A stretch of 64,000 nucleotides of DNA from Roseibium aquae (GCF_008711285.1 NZ_VXDC01000006.1:248001-312000); one strand, 5' to 3'. Counted from the stretch's first letter, positions 44,526 through 54,086 are shown. Program-made: numbers and translations. Notes: a model not told the origin generated them from the sequence alone.

Positions 44526-44638
44526 GGTATTCTCCCGTTAAAGCGTCCTGCCTGAGCCCCTCGCCAGGTCCTGGGACGAAAATGGTTCCTCCCGCCCGAT
44601 GCCGTCCGGGGCACCGGGTGGGAGCGTGACGTGGCCGC

Positions 44639-46093
44639 CTAGGGCGCTTTGAAGAAGTCCTTCGCCGTGATGACTTCGCCCATGACGGATTCGGTGATCC
44701 GGAACGTCACCGGCGTGCTTTCCGGCATGTCGACGCCTGGCGGAGACGTGACGATCACCCGGATTTCGCGAGTGGTGTCCGGCCCGACCTCGACAAGCGG
44801 ACGGTCGGCGAACACCGTCTCCACACCGGTTGCCTGAACCTTCGTACCGTCGGGCATGCCTTCGACATGCAGCATGAAAGTGCGCGGATGCGTACGCTTG
44901 TTCGACAGACGGACGGTGTAGCCATTGCGGATCGTGCCATCGGACTGGGTCACGTAGACCGGATTGCGGTCATGCAGAACGCTGATATCGGCAAAGTCGC
45001 GGGTCAAGAGCGCGAACAGCATGATGGCTCCGACGATCGCGATAACCGCGGCATAGATCACGGTCCGGGGACGGACGATCTCGTAAACCGGTTCCTTGCC
45101 CTCGATCCGGCGCTGGATGTTCTCGTCCGTGTCGTAGCCGATGAGACCCGTTGGCTTGCCCACCTTTGTCATGATGTTGTCGCAGGCGTCGATGCACAGG
45201 CCGCACTGGATACAGTCGAGTTGGGTCCCTTTTCGGATGTCGACCCCGGTGGGGCAGACATGCACGCACTGGAAGCAGTCGATACAGTCGCCCGCGGGCA
45301 TGCCCTTCAGCTCAAGCTCCTTGTTCTGCTTGAGCGATCCGCGCGGCTCGCCCCGGTCCCAGCGATAGGTGACGTTGAGCGCCTTTTCGTCGGTCAAGGC
45401 AGCCTGAATCCGCGGCCAGGGGCACATGTAGATGCAGACCTGCTCGCGCATGAACCCGGCCAGAAGATAGGTAGTCGCGGTCAGAATGCCGATCCAGACA
45501 TAGGCTGCCATGGGCGCCTGGAAGGTCGCCAATTCATAGACAAGCGTCGGGGCGTCGTTGAAATAGAGAACCCATGCGCCACCGGTCCACCAGGCGATCA
45601 TCAGCCAGAGGAAGTGTTTGGTTGCCCGCTTGGCGACCTTGGATCCGCTCCAAGGCGCCCTGTCGAGCGCCATCCGTTCCCGGCGGTCGCCTTCCACCTT
45701 CCGCTCGACGAACATGAACAGGTCGGTCCAGACCGTTTGCGGACACAGATAACCGCACCAGATCCGGCCCGCGATCGCATTCATGAGAAAGAGCGCCAGA
45801 GCCGCGATGATCAACAGGCCTGTCAGGTAGTAGACTTCCTGCGGCCAGATCTCGATGAAGAAGAAATAGGCCCGCCGCCCGTCAAGGTCGACAAGCACAG
45901 CCTGATCGGGCGCATTGGGACCCCGATCCCAGCGGATGAAGGGAAGGAAATAGTAGATGCCGAGCGTGAAGAAGAGGAGGCCCCACTTGATCCTGCGGAA
46001 CAGGCCATGGGTGGCCATCGGATAGATCTTCTTTGCCGACGCGAACCACTCCTCGGAGTGGTCGGTCTTTTCGGCTTCGGTTTCGGAAACCAT
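44639..46093 (-). CDS. ccoG: CcoG (FixG), membrane ferredoxin-like assembly factor
   Basis: A 484-residue membrane protein with several helices in its first half, the motif GYLCPQTVWTD, two [4Fe-4S] ferredoxin motifs (CIDCFQCVHVCP and CIQCGLCIDAC) and a C-terminal immunoglobulin-like domain. CcoG is reported to reduce Cu(II) for cbb3 assembly. The ATG at 46093 follows AAAAAGGA; the upstream in-frame start at 46195 adds a poorly conserved basic leader. It heads the ccoGHIS operon, with a FixK-type box about 130 bp upstream. Confidence 0.94.
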   Translation of the reverse strand: MVSETEAEKTDHSEEWFASAKKIYPMATHGLFRRIKWGLLFFTLGIYYFLPFIRWDRGPNAPDQAVLVDLDGRRAYFFFIEIWPQEVYYLTGLLIIAALALFLMNAIAGRIWCGYLCPQTVWTDLFMFVERKVEGDRRERMALDRAPWSGSKVAKRATKHFLWLMIAWWTGGAWVLYFNDAPTLVYELATFQAPMAAYVWIGILTATTYLLAGFMREQVCIYMCPWPRIQAALTDEKALNVTYRWDRGEPRGSLKQNKELELKGMPAGDCIDCFQCVHVCPTGVDIRKGTQLDCIQCGLCIDACDNIMTKVGKPTGLIGYDTDENIQRRIEGKEPVYEIVRPRTVIYAAVIAIVGAIMLFALLTRDFADISVLHDRNPVYVTQSDGTIRNGYTVRLSNKRTHPRTFMLHVEGMPDGTKVQATGVETVFADRPLVEVGPDTTREIRVIVTSPPGVDMPESTPVTFRITESVMGEVITAKDFFKAP

Positions 46094-46218
46094 GCCGTCC
46101 GTCCTTTTTCCATGAGCGGGTTCTGCCCCAATAGAACCCTTTTTCTTGCCTCCGGCCGGTCTCCTTCTCCAACCGAAAACAATCAAACTATTCATAGAAC
46201 CAGCGCACCAGCGTGGCT

Positions 46219-46232
46219 TTGCGCCGGATCAA
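46219..46232. promoter_or_regulatory. FixK/FNR-type box upstream of ccoG
   Basis: TTGCGCCGGATCAA fits the FixK2-type pattern TTG(A/C)-N6-TCAA. It lies about 126 bp before the ccoG start, in the gap between ccoP and ccoG. The left half-site is weaker than the box before ccoN. Confidence 0.5.
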
Positions 46233-46233
46233 A

Positions 46234-46266
46234 CCGGAGCCGGGAGAGCAAGTGTCCCGGCTCCGG
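46234..46266 (-). terminator. Terminator of the ccoNOQP operon
   Basis: CCGGAGCCGGGA and TCCCGGCTCCGG form a perfect 12-bp stem over a 9-nt loop, 8 bp past the ccoP stop. On the minus strand it is followed by TTTGAT. This separates ccoNOQP from ccoGHIS. Confidence 0.75.
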
Positions 46267-46274
46267 AAAGTCTC

Positions 46275-47147
46275 CTACTGCCCACCCCCGAAGGAGTGCA
46301 CATAGATTGCCAGCGACTTGATCGTGGCCGGCTCCAGACGGTCCTTCCACCCGGGCATCACGCCGTTGCGCGGATTGGCCACCTGGGACGCGATCGCCTC
46401 GATGGACTTGCCATAGAGGTAGTTGGCGGAATTGAGGTTCGGCGCACCGACCTCCTGCATTCCGTTCAGATCATCCCCGTGGCAGGCCGCACAGTTGTCG
46501 AGATAGAGCTGCTCACCGGCGGCAAGATCGACGCCGGCTTCCGGCTCGAGACCCACCTTCGAGCCAACGTAGTTGGCGACCTGAGCGATCTCCTCCTTGG
46601 AGAAGATGTCGGCGTAGGCCGGCATGTCGCCAAAACGGGCTTCATCATTAGCGACCCGGATGCCATGCAGCAGCGTGTAGTGGATATCCTCCAGCGTTCC
46701 GCCCCACAGCCAGGTGTCATCCTGGAGGTTGGGATAGCCTTCGAACCCCGTTCCGCCGGCCCCATGACACGCCGCACAGTTGTCACCAAAGGCGGCCTGA
46801 CCGGCCGCCATGGCGAATTGCTGCAGCTCCTGGTCCGCGTTGATGTCTTCCAGGGTGGCGTCAACGATCCTGTCGCCGAACACCGAACGCGCCGCGATCC
46901 CATCTTCATAGGCCGCGACCGCCTCCGCCCGCTGGCTCGATCCCAAAACACCCTTGGTGTAGGTGGAAACCAGCGGCCAGGACGGATAGAGCACCCAGTA
47001 GACGACGGCCCAGGCGATGGTCGCGTAGAAGGTATACAACCACCATTTGGGAAGCGGGTTGTTGAGCTCCTTGAGCCCGTCCCACTCATGCCCGGTCGTC
47101 TCGATACCGGACAGCTTGTCGACTTCCTTTTTATGTGTGTCAGCCAT
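46275..47147 (-). CDS. ccoP: CcoP (FixP), diheme cytochrome c subunit
   Basis: A 290-residue subunit of cbb3 oxidase that passes electrons to CcoO. One membrane helix is at about 37-57 (WLYTFYATIAWAVVYW). Two heme c sites follow: CAACH at 124-128 and CAACH at 219-223, each in a cytochrome c domain with a Met axial-ligand region (GDMPAY; GVMPGW). It starts 3 nt after ccoQ. Confidence 0.97.
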   Translation of the reverse strand: MADTHKKEVDKLSGIETTGHEWDGLKELNNPLPKWWLYTFYATIAWAVVYWVLYPSWPLVSTYTKGVLGSSQRAEAVAAYEDGIAARSVFGDRIVDATLEDINADQELQQFAMAAGQAAFGDNCAACHGAGGTGFEGYPNLQDDTWLWGGTLEDIHYTLLHGIRVANDEARFGDMPAYADIFSKEEIAQVANYVGSKVGLEPEAGVDLAAGEQLYLDNCAACHGDDLNGMQEVGAPNLNSANYLYGKSIEAIASQVANPRNGVMPGWKDRLEPATIKSLAIYVHSFGGGQ

Positions 47148-47150
47148 GGA

Positions 47151-47306
47151 TCAGTCCTCCCGGAACGGGATTTGGGCGGCCTCGTCAAACTTCTTGCCGT
47201 TTCTCGGCCAGAGCGCATAGGCGAGGACGATTGCAAACAGCGCCATGAAGTAGAGCAGGCCCCATGTCTGAGCGAAGCCCGCGACGGCGGTATATGTCTC
47301 GTTCAT
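47151..47306 (-). CDS. ccoQ: CcoQ (FixQ), small cbb3 oxidase subunit
   Basis: A 51-residue protein with one membrane helix (GLLYFMALFAIVLAYALWP, about 16-34) and a short basic then acidic tail (NGKKFDEAAQIPFRED). Position between ccoO and ccoP and the sequence identify it. CcoQ stabilises the interaction of CcoP with the catalytic core. It starts 5 nt after the ccoO stop. Confidence 0.92.
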   Translation of the reverse strand: MNETYTAVAGFAQTWGLLYFMALFAIVLAYALWPRNGKKFDEAAQIPFRED

Positions 47307-47311
47307 AGCCG

Positions 47312-48046
47312 TTACCTCAGGTTTGCTTTGTCGTCATAGATGGAGAAGTCGACCAGCGTCCCAAGCATCTGGAGATAGGCCACCATGGCGTCCATCTCCG
47401 TGACTTTTTCTGGGTTGCCGTCGTAGTCTCGCACGATGGCCGTCGGCCAGCGTTCCACGAACTCGTAGGCCGCATCCGAATCCGGCATGGCCTGGGCCCG
47501 GATATCCATCTTCGCCGATGCCAGCTGTTCGTCGGTGTAAGGGACACCAACGAACATGTTGGCCTTCAGCATGTTCTCGATATCCCGGATTTCCAGTTCG
47601 TTCTCCGCCAGGAACGGATAGCCAGGCATGATCGACGCCGGCACCAGGGATCTCGGATCGATCAGGTGTTCCACATGCCAGGCATCGGAATACTTGCCGC
47701 CGACCCGGGCCAGATCGGGCCCGGTCCGCTTCGATCCCCACTGGAACGGATGGTCGTACATCGACTCGGCCGCCAGCGAATAGTGCCCGTAACGCTCCAG
47801 TTCGTCGCGCATAGGACGGACCATCTGCGAGTGACACAGATAGCATCCCTCGCGGATGTAGATCTCCCGCCCCGCCAGTTCCAGCGGGGTATAGGGCCGC
47901 ATCCCCTCCGTCTTTTCGATGGTGCTCTTCAGATAAAAGAGCGGGGCGATCTCGACCAGGCCACCGATAGAGACCGCGACGAGGATACCGATGAGCAGAA
48001 CGAAGGAGTTCTTTTCAAAGATTTGGTGTTTTGACCAAATGGACAT
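47312..48046 (-). CDS. ccoO: CcoO (FixO), monoheme cytochrome c subunit
   Basis: A 244-residue membrane-anchored cytochrome c of cbb3 oxidase. An N-terminal helix spans about 14-36, and the heme site CYLCH is at 68-72, followed by SQMVRPM as in the family. It receives electrons from CcoP and passes them to CcoN. It begins 11 nt after ccoN. Confidence 0.97.
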   Translation of the reverse strand: MSIWSKHQIFEKNSFVLLIGILVAVSIGGLVEIAPLFYLKSTIEKTEGMRPYTPLELAGREIYIREGCYLCHSQMVRPMRDELERYGHYSLAAESMYDHPFQWGSKRTGPDLARVGGKYSDAWHVEHLIDPRSLVPASIMPGYPFLAENELEIRDIENMLKANMFVGVPYTDEQLASAKMDIRAQAMPDSDAAYEFVERWPTAIVRDYDGNPEKVTEMDAMVAYLQMLGTLVDFSIYDDKANLR

Positions 48047-48057
48047 GTCGTTCTCCC

Positions 48058-49713
48058 TTATTCCGCGGCCGCAAGGGAGCCGGTCGGTGCGGCTTCGGCT
48101 TCTTCAGCCTCGCCATACCGAACCGTCATCCACAGGTTGTAGGCCATGATCAGCGCGCCGATGACGAACAGTGCGCCGCCCAGTGCCCGGACCACATAGA
48201 AGGGATGCATGGCTTCCACGGTCTCGATGAAGGAGTACTCCAGGAAACCGAGGCTGTCGTAGGCACGCCACATCAGGCCCTGCATGATGCCGGAGACCCA
48301 CATCGCCGTGATGTAAAGCACGATGCCGATGGTGGAGACCCAGAAGTGCCAATCCACAAGCTTGAGCGAGTAGAGGCTCTTCTTGTTCCAGAGCCATGGA
48401 ACCAGGCAGTACAGCGCCCCGAAGGAGATGTAGCCAACCCAGCCCAGCGCACCGGAGTGCACGTGACCGATTGTCCAGTCCGTGTAGTGGGACAGGGAGT
48501 TGACCGCCCGCAAGCTCATCAGCGGACCTTCGAAGGTCGACATGCCGTAGAAGGCAACGGACACCACCATCATCCGCAGAACCGGATCGGTGCGCAACTT
48601 GTCCCAGGCCCCCGAAAGGGTCATCAGACCGTTGATCATGCCACCCCAGGACGGCATCCACAGAATGATGGAGAAGGTCGCTCCGAGGGTCGATGCCCAT
48701 TGCGGCAACGCCGTGTAGTGCAGGTGGTGCGGACCGGCCCAGATGTAGATGAAGATCAGCGCCCAGAAGTGCACGATGGACAAGCGGTAGGAATAAACCG
48801 GCCGCTCGGCGCGCTTGGGCACGAAGTAATACATGATGGCGAGGAAGCCTGCGGTCAGGAAGAAGCCCACCGCGTTATGGCCGTACCACCATTGGACCAT
48901 GGCATCCTGCACACCCGACCAGACGATCACCGACTGGGTCGAATAGATCGACACCGGGACGGCCAGGTTGTTCGTGATATGCAGCATCGCGATGGTGACG
49001 ATGAAGGCAAGATAGAACCAGTTGGCCACATAGATATGCGGCTCCTTGCGCTTCCAGATCGTGCCAAGGAACAGGAGCAGATAAGCGACCCAGACGATGG
49101 TCAGCCACAAGTCGGCATACCACTCTGGCTCAGCGTATTCCTTGCTTTGCGTGACACCGAGCAGATACCCGGTTCCGGCGATCAGGATGAACACGTTGTA
49201 CCCGACGATCACGAACCAAGGCAGGATCTTGCCCGGCATGCGGGCCCGCGATGTGCGCTGAACCACATACATGGAGGTCGCCAGAAGCACGTTGCCCCCA
49301 AACGCGAAAATCACCGCCGAGGTGTGCAACGGACGCAAGCGGCCAAAGTTGGTCCAGGGCAGATCGAAGTTCAACGCCGGATAAGCGAGCTGCAGGGCAA
49401 TGATCAGGCCGACGGTGAAACCGGCAATACCCCAGAACATCGCCGCAACGGCGCCAAACTTGATCGGACCCAGGTTGTAGTTGGGCTTTCCATCGATTTC
49501 TTGCGGGATCTGCACCCCGCCGTCATCGAAGTAGTTTTTGAAGATATAGAACACGCCGCCTGCGGCGATAAGCGCGCCCACGCTCGCGTGAAACGCCATC
49601 ACTTGATCGAATGTTTTTCCTGCCACGATCAGGCAGGCGAATGCCAAGAGCACGAGAAAGAGAGCAAATCCCCCCTCCTCAAGCGAAAGCATTCCGGCCT
49701 TTTGCTGTGCCAT
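48058..49713 (-). CDS. ccoN: CcoN (FixN), catalytic subunit of cbb3 oxidase
   Basis: A 551-residue heme-copper oxidase subunit I of the C type. About twelve membrane helices are visible. Copper-B and heme ligand histidines appear in [22 protein letters not shown] and [14 protein letters not shown]. It reduces oxygen with very high affinity and pumps protons, allowing respiration at low oxygen. A perfect FixK/FNR box lies 80 bp upstream. It is the first gene of ccoNOQP. Confidence 0.97.
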   Translation of the reverse strand: MAQQKAGMLSLEEGGFALFLVLLAFACLIVAGKTFDQVMAFHASVGALIAAGGVFYIFKNYFDDGGVQIPQEIDGKPNYNLGPIKFGAVAAMFWGIAGFTVGLIIALQLAYPALNFDLPWTNFGRLRPLHTSAVIFAFGGNVLLATSMYVVQRTSRARMPGKILPWFVIVGYNVFILIAGTGYLLGVTQSKEYAEPEWYADLWLTIVWVAYLLLFLGTIWKRKEPHIYVANWFYLAFIVTIAMLHITNNLAVPVSIYSTQSVIVWSGVQDAMVQWWYGHNAVGFFLTAGFLAIMYYFVPKRAERPVYSYRLSIVHFWALIFIYIWAGPHHLHYTALPQWASTLGATFSIILWMPSWGGMINGLMTLSGAWDKLRTDPVLRMMVVSVAFYGMSTFEGPLMSLRAVNSLSHYTDWTIGHVHSGALGWVGYISFGALYCLVPWLWNKKSLYSLKLVDWHFWVSTIGIVLYITAMWVSGIMQGLMWRAYDSLGFLEYSFIETVEAMHPFYVVRALGGALFVIGALIMAYNLWMTVRYGEAEEAEAAPTGSLAAAE

Positions 49714-49793
49714 TTTCAGCGCCCCAGTCTAGAAAATCGTTACAAGGTGCCAACGATAGCCGCGACCATGCGCATGCCGGGGCCTGGGGGGCG

Positions 49794-49807
49794 TTGATTC
49801 AAATCAA
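49794..49807. promoter_or_regulatory. Perfect FixK/FNR box upstream of ccoN
   Basis: TTGATTCAAATCAA is an exact match to the consensus TTGAT-N4-ATCAA. Its centre is about 87 bp upstream of the ccoN start, so with a normal leader it would act as an activator site near -41. The regulator is probably the FixK encoded at 52 kb. Confidence 0.85.
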
Positions 49808-50158
49808 CAGAGCGCTTTTGACCGCCATTTGAAGGTGGACAGATACGTGGAGATTGTTTCGCAGAGGGAAAATACGTGATGCTCCTTAAGGATATCCCGC
49901 AGTGAATCCACTTGAGATGGCCGTTTTGGTGTCCAATTACGCCCCCCGGCGCGGCCCCCTCAACTGGATACCGGTTGTCCAAAAACGCGGGCCGGAATGG
50001 ATCAGCGTGGCCCCAGCAACCGCCGCCCCCTCCCCTCTGCCCCTGAACTCTTGGCGGCGCGACAGCTGGCTCAACCGGCGGCTCGGGCGCAGGCGGGCGC
50101 GCCGGCCGCCCTTCGGCATTCCGGACCACGTGATATTTGCCCGCCAGCGCGCGGCGGA

Positions 50159-50172
50159 TTGAGCGATATCAA
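50159..50172. promoter_or_regulatory. FixK/FNR box upstream of hemN
   Basis: TTGAGCGATATCAA differs from the consensus at one half-site base. It lies only 36 bp upstream of the hemN start codon, which is close for a class II activator site and would imply a very short leader. Confidence 0.55.
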
Positions 50173-50207
50173 AGCGCGCCTTAACCAAACCGGCAAAGCT
50201 GCCGGTC

Positions 50208-51584
50208 ATGAACGAGCAAGATCTCTCCTACGCCATGCGGACGGTGCCGCGCTACACCAGTTATCCGACCGCGCCTCATTTCCATGAAGGCGTGACCGGC
50301 GACACCTACGCGCGCTGGCTCGACAAGCTTGGGCCCGCAGATACGCTGTCCCTGTATCTCCATGTGCCCTATTGCCGGGAGATCTGTCACTATTGCGGCT
50401 GCCACACCAAGGCAACGCGGCAGGATACGCCGCTGGCGGCCTATGCCCGCACGCTCGGCCAGGAGATCGAACTGGCCGGACAGCATTTGAAAGCCGCAGG
50501 CCCCGTCAGACATATTCACTGGGGCGGCGGGACACCCAGTCTGCTCAGCGAGGCCTCGTTTCTGGATCTTGCCGGATTGCTGCGCGTCTTGTTCCGGTTC
50601 GCCCCGGATCTTGAGCACGCGATCGAACTCGATCCACGCAATGTGACGAGGTCTCTGGCCGAAACCTTGGCGGAAATCGGCGTGAACCGCGCCAGCCTTG
50701 GCGTCCAGGACTTCGATCCGGGAGTCCAAGTGGCCATTGGCCGGATCCAAAGCTACGAGGTTGTCGCATCGGCGGCGAGACACCTGCGCGAGGCCGGGAT
50801 CACGGCGCTCAATTTCGATCTCATGTACGGCCTGCCGGGCCAGTCCGCCAGGACGATCCGCGATACCGTTTCAAAGACGGTCGAGTTGCGCCCGGGACGC
50901 GTGGCGCTCTTCGGCTACGCCCATGTTCCCTGGATGCGCAAGCACCAGCGCCTGATCGACGAAAAGCGGTTGCCAAACGCGCAAGACCGGCTGGCGATGG
51001 CAGACATTGCCCGCGAGGACCTGATCTCCGCAGGCTATGTGCCGATCGGTCTTGATCACTTCGCGCTGCCCGATGACCTGATGGCGATTGCCCTCCAAGA
51101 CGGCAGCCTGAAACGGAACTTTCAAGGCTACACGACCGATCAGGGCGATCAACTGATCGGTCTGGGCGTGTCCTCCATCGGCCGGCTCGATCAAGGCTAT
51201 GTGCAGAACATGCCGGATGTCGGGAACTGGCGCCGGTCCGTCGAAGCCGGGCAGCTTCCGATTTCAAAGGGCTTGGAACTGACGCGGGACGACCTTGTGC
51301 GTGGCCGGATCATCGAGCAGTTGATGACCGACTATCGTTGCGATCTGGCGCAAGCCTGCGGCCAGTTCGGACTGGATGTTGCCACCTTGAACGGCTCGCT
51401 CGCCGACCTGGAGGATCTCAGACGGGACGGTCTGGTCAATGTCGGCTCAGGCCGAGCGGGCCAAACCGAGATCTGCGTGACCGAACGCGGCCGCCCTTAT
51501 GTCCGTTTGGTGGCCGCTGCATTCGACGCGTATCTTGCCGAAAGCCTCTCCAGCGGCAAGGCGAAGCACTCGGTCGCAATCTAG
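50208..51584 (+). CDS. hemN: HemN, oxygen-independent coproporphyrinogen III dehydrogenase
   Basis: A 458-residue radical-SAM enzyme that makes protoporphyrinogen IX without oxygen, needed for heme when oxygen is scarce. The iron-sulfur cysteines lie in YCREICHYCGCHT (CxxxCxxC plus the HemN-specific fourth Cys). The family motifs WGGGTPSLL and NFDLMYGLPGQ and the C-terminal HemN domain are present. A FixK-type box precedes it, and it is divergent from ccoN, a logical pairing since the oxidase is heme-rich. Confidence 0.95.
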   Translation: MNEQDLSYAMRTVPRYTSYPTAPHFHEGVTGDTYARWLDKLGPADTLSLYLHVPYCREICHYCGCHTKATRQDTPLAAYARTLGQEIELAGQHLKAAGPVRHIHWGGGTPSLLSEASFLDLAGLLRVLFRFAPDLEHAIELDPRNVTRSLAETLAEIGVNRASLGVQDFDPGVQVAIGRIQSYEVVASAARHLREAGITALNFDLMYGLPGQSARTIRDTVSKTVELRPGRVALFGYAHVPWMRKHQRLIDEKRLPNAQDRLAMADIAREDLISAGYVPIGLDHFALPDDLMAIALQDGSLKRNFQGYTTDQGDQLIGLGVSSIGRLDQGYVQNMPDVGNWRRSVEAGQLPISKGLELTRDDLVRGRIIEQLMTDYRCDLAQACGQFGLDVATLNGSLADLEDLRRDGLVNVGSGRAGQTEICVTERGRPYVRLVAAAFDAYLAESLSSGKAKHSVAI

Positions 51585-51689
51585 CCCACTTCCCTGTCTG
51601 GCTGTGAAGCGGCCCGCTCCGATCTGACCGGTAAAGGCGCGCTCCTGTTCGTGCGCGGGTCTCCTTTCCTGGTCCGATTGAACGCGAAG

Positions 51690-51704
51690 CGATCCAGTCT
51701 TGTC
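51690..51704. repeat. Shared 15-bp intergenic motif, copy 2
   Basis: This is an exact match to GCGATCCAGTCTTGT at 39362-39376. It is preceded at 51673 by GTCCGATTGAAC, which also occurs in the palindromic element at 36421-36432. The three gaps therefore share parts, as expected of mosaic intergenic repeats. Confidence 0.45.
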
Positions 51705-51797
51705 AGGAAAGATTCAACGGCTCCGGTGCCATGGGAACAGGGGTTTTGCCATCGGGCATTGGCGCGATCCGGCGCGTGCTGCCCGGACTACCGCAGC

Positions 51798-51822
51798 AAA
51801 AAGCCGGCAAAATTCTGCCGGC
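51798..51822 (-). terminator. Terminator after fixK
   Basis: On the minus strand GCCGGCA and TGCCGGC form a 7-bp stem over a 6-nt loop, followed by five Ts (plus-strand As at 51798-51802). It lies 30 bp past the fixK stop, in the gap between the convergent hemN and fixK. Confidence 0.8.
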
Positions 51823-51851
51823 CCGTTAAGTTGGGGAGGGTTTGAAGAACC

Positions 51852-52574
51852 TCAGTGGAAGCCCGTCATCTGACAAAGGCTGCAAACCTTGTGCAAGTGT
51901 ATCCGGTCGGCCCTGTCGACCCGGATGATACCCCGCCGCTTCAGATCGGAAACCACGCGACTGACCGTTTCGATCGTCAGTCCCAGATAGTCCGCGATTT
52001 CCTGGCGCGTCATGTGCAGTTCAATATCGAAGCCGTCATTGGTTTCGTCCGCGGGGCCGACGCATTCGGTCCCGCCCCGGCCCGGCACCAGATACATGAG
52101 GAAACTCGCAACGCGCTCGACGGCTGACTTGCGGCCAAGCAGGACCGCATGCTCGTGCAGGACTTTCATCTGATTGGTCAGGCACTTGGTCAGCTTGCGC
52201 TGCAGTTCCGCCGAGCCATCGACCAAGCGCAGATCAAGCTCGTGGATCTCGGAAGAGATCAAGGTTTCGGCCGTGCAGTCATATTCATCGGCGGCGGAAA
52301 AACCGAAGATGTCCCCCGGCCGCAGCACTTCGACGACCTGACGCCGGCCATCCGGAAGCAGCTTGAACAGCATCACTGTTCCCGATGACAGTTCATACAA
52401 GCGGCGCGCGGCATCTCCCTCGAAATAGATCACCGAGTGGCCATCGTACTTGCTGGTCTTTCCGCCAAAGCTGGCAAAGGACGCATAAGCCTTGGGATCG
52501 GCCACACCTGCCCCGGCTCCGGGCGAGTTCCGACCGCCGAATTGTGTGCCAAGTTCCCGCTCCAGATAAGCCAT
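51852..52574 (-). CDS. fixK: FixK, Crp/Fnr-family activator
   Basis: A 240-residue regulator. Residues 35-130 form the cyclic-nucleotide-type beta barrel; a long dimer helix follows (about 125-160); the helix-turn-helix (MTRQEIADYLGLTIETVSRVV, 188-208) keeps the ExxSR residues that read TTGAT half-sites. The N-terminal cysteine cluster of oxygen-sensing FNR is absent, so it should be FixK, controlled through FixLJ. A Cys-Ser-Leu-Cys pair (231-234) near the C terminus is unusual. It probably acts on the boxes before ccoN, hemN and ccoG. Confidence 0.88.
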   Translation of the reverse strand: MAYLERELGTQFGGRNSPGAGAGVADPKAYASFASFGGKTSKYDGHSVIYFEGDAARRLYELSSGTVMLFKLLPDGRRQVVEVLRPGDIFGFSAADEYDCTAETLISSEIHELDLRLVDGSAELQRKLTKCLTNQMKVLHEHAVLLGRKSAVERVASFLMYLVPGRGGTECVGPADETNDGFDIELHMTRQEIADYLGLTIETVSRVVSDLKRRGIIRVDRADRIHLHKVCSLCQMTGFH

Positions 52575-52896
52575 AATTCCCTCCTTGGCTGCACGGCAGC
52601 CGCCCGGTCTTACCGACCTGATATCTCAGGAGAAGCGATTCGAGCTTTCCGATACGGCTTGGTCCAGCAGCACACCAACAAGCCCGGAAACAAACCCGGA
52701 TCGACGTTCGCCTGAGCTTGAAAGCTGCCCCGTCCGACAGTTTCCAACGTCATGCGAACTACGTTAGTCCTATGATCTATATCAAGAAATTCGGTCGAAT
52801 GCGTAAGGTCTACTACATAGGGACTTGCATAGGCACCGGTGATGTAGGTTTCGATAACCGGCTATGGCGAAAGCAAGGAACCCCGCAAACCCTGGT
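52575..52896. other. fixK upstream region
   Basis: About 322 bp between fixK and the receiver protein gene. It contains one FNR-like box (52772-52785). A FixJ site is expected here, but I could not identify one with confidence. No gene is supported. Confidence 0.45.
52772..52785. promoter_or_regulatory. FNR/FixK-like box upstream of fixK
   Basis: On the minus strand this reads TTGATATAGATCAT, one base off the TTGAT-N4-ATCAA consensus. It lies about 200 bp before the fixK start. It could mediate autoregulation or control by another Fnr-type protein. Confidence 0.5.
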
Positions 52897-53280
52897 TCAG
52901 ACCCGCGCTTCCAACGCCGGGCTGCGGCGAAGCGGGACATGCCCAAAATGCTCGGACAATTCAGACAGGCTGAGAGGTTTTCTGAGAACGACGATGCCAC
53001 TCAGACCCCGGATGCTGTCTTCCAGCAGGACTTTCGGCTTGCCGGAAATTGCAATGATGCGAGGGGGGGCAGCCATCCCCTGGAGCCAATTGATGACCGA
53101 CCGGCCGTCTACGCCCGGAAGGCCGACGTCCACGATAACAGTGTCTTCCCGTTTGGGAAGCCCAGCCTTGAAGAAGGTTTCGGCATCTTCATAAGCCAAG
53201 ACGTAATGCCCCAACTCCTGCAAGAACAGGGTCAAGGCATCGCAAACCGCGAAATCGTCTTCTATGATGTGAACTGCCAA
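52897..53280 (-). CDS. Receiver-only protein between fixJ and fixK
   Basis: A 127-residue single receiver domain resembling the FixJ receiver, with acidic residues Glu7-Asp8-Asp9, phosphoacceptor Asp51 (VIVDVGLPGVDGR) and a conserved Lys in VVLRKPLS. It ends without a DNA-binding domain; the last 20 residues are a short polar tail. Located directly between fixJ and fixK in the same direction, it may compete with FixJ for phosphate from FixL or serve as an antagonist. Function is not known. Confidence 0.85.
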   Translation of the reverse strand: MAVHIIEDDFAVCDALTLFLQELGHYVLAYEDAETFFKAGLPKREDTVIVDVGLPGVDGRSVINWLQGMAAPPRIIAISGKPKVLLEDSIRGLSGIVVLRKPLSLSELSEHFGHVPLRRSPALEARV

Positions 53281-53432
53281 ACGAGAGATCCAATTATGAA
53301 AGGCGTATTACGGCGAAGATACAGGAAACCCGCCGGATCCGATGTACGCACAAACACTTCTAATGAGTCACACGGATGCTGTTTTTATCGCGGATTCCGA
53401 TGAAGAATCGCGCAAAGGACCACTGCAATCGT

Positions 53433-54035
53433 TTACCCGTGACCCAGAACAATGCGCACCAGATCCGCCGCATTGCGGGCACCGAGTTTCTCCATGATCC
53501 TGGCCCGGTGGACTTCGACCGTTCGGGGGCTGATCCCAAGAATCCGGCCCGCCTCCTTGTTCGAAGCCCCGCCGGTGATCTCATTGAGAACCTCGCGCTC
53601 GCGGCGGGTCAACAAGTCGGCTCCTTCGAACCCATTTCCGGTTCCCTTGTCGGCACGGTTCTGCATGGCGGTGATGCCAAGGTTGATCCGCTCAATCACG
53701 GAATCCGCATCGAACGGCTTTTCGATGAAATCGAAGGCTCCGCTGCGAATCGCCTCCACCGCCATCGGGATATCGCCCTGCCCCGAAATGATGAAAATCG
53801 GCGCCGGATAGTCTTCAGCATTGAGTGATTTGAGGATTTCGATCCCGGAACGGCCCGGCATGTGCACATCAAGAAGGATACAGGCGGGCTGCGTTCTGCT
53901 GGCCGAGCGGATGAAGGTGTCACCGTCCGAGAATGTTTCCACCGTGAAGCCCTCGGCCTCAAAAACGACGGACAGCGCATCCCGCACCGCGGGGTCGTCG
54001 TCAACGATGTAGACCGCCTTGTTTTGCTTCATCAT
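53433..54035 (-). CDS. fixJ: FixJ, oxygen-responsive response regulator
   Basis: A response regulator of about 200 residues. The receiver has the acidic cluster VDDDPAV and the phosphoacceptor in ILLDVHMPG; the output domain is LuxR-type (LTRREREVLNEITGG, then NKEAGRILGISPRTVEVHRARIM). Phosphorylated by FixL at low oxygen, FixJ activates fixK. Several in-frame ATGs lie between 54059 and 54032; MMKQNKAVYIVDD (54035) best fits spacing from an AAGGA site and the family's short N terminus. Confidence 0.9.
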   Translation of the reverse strand: MMKQNKAVYIVDDDPAVRDALSVVFEAEGFTVETFSDGDTFIRSASRTQPACILLDVHMPGRSGIEILKSLNAEDYPAPIFIISGQGDIPMAVEAIRSGAFDFIEKPFDADSVIERINLGITAMQNRADKGTGNGFEGADLLTRREREVLNEITGGASNKEAGRILGISPRTVEVHRARIMEKLGARNAADLVRIVLGHG

Positions 54036-54086
54036 CGCATCCATTCCTTGGCCCCTCACAAAACGAGAGCTGAACTGCCCTCTTGT

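Larger units (their letters stand above)
49714..50207. other. Divergent control region of ccoN and hemN
   Basis: About 494 bp between divergent genes. It holds two FixK/FNR-type boxes, one close to each start. I see no gene in it; frames on the plus strand are arginine- and proline-rich noise. Confidence 0.55.

Noticed and set aside
48031-49797. 588-codon open frame antisense to ccoN
   Set aside because: It lies wholly over the well-identified ccoN gene. The translation is His-, Gln- and Arg-rich, typical of a reverse-strand shadow.
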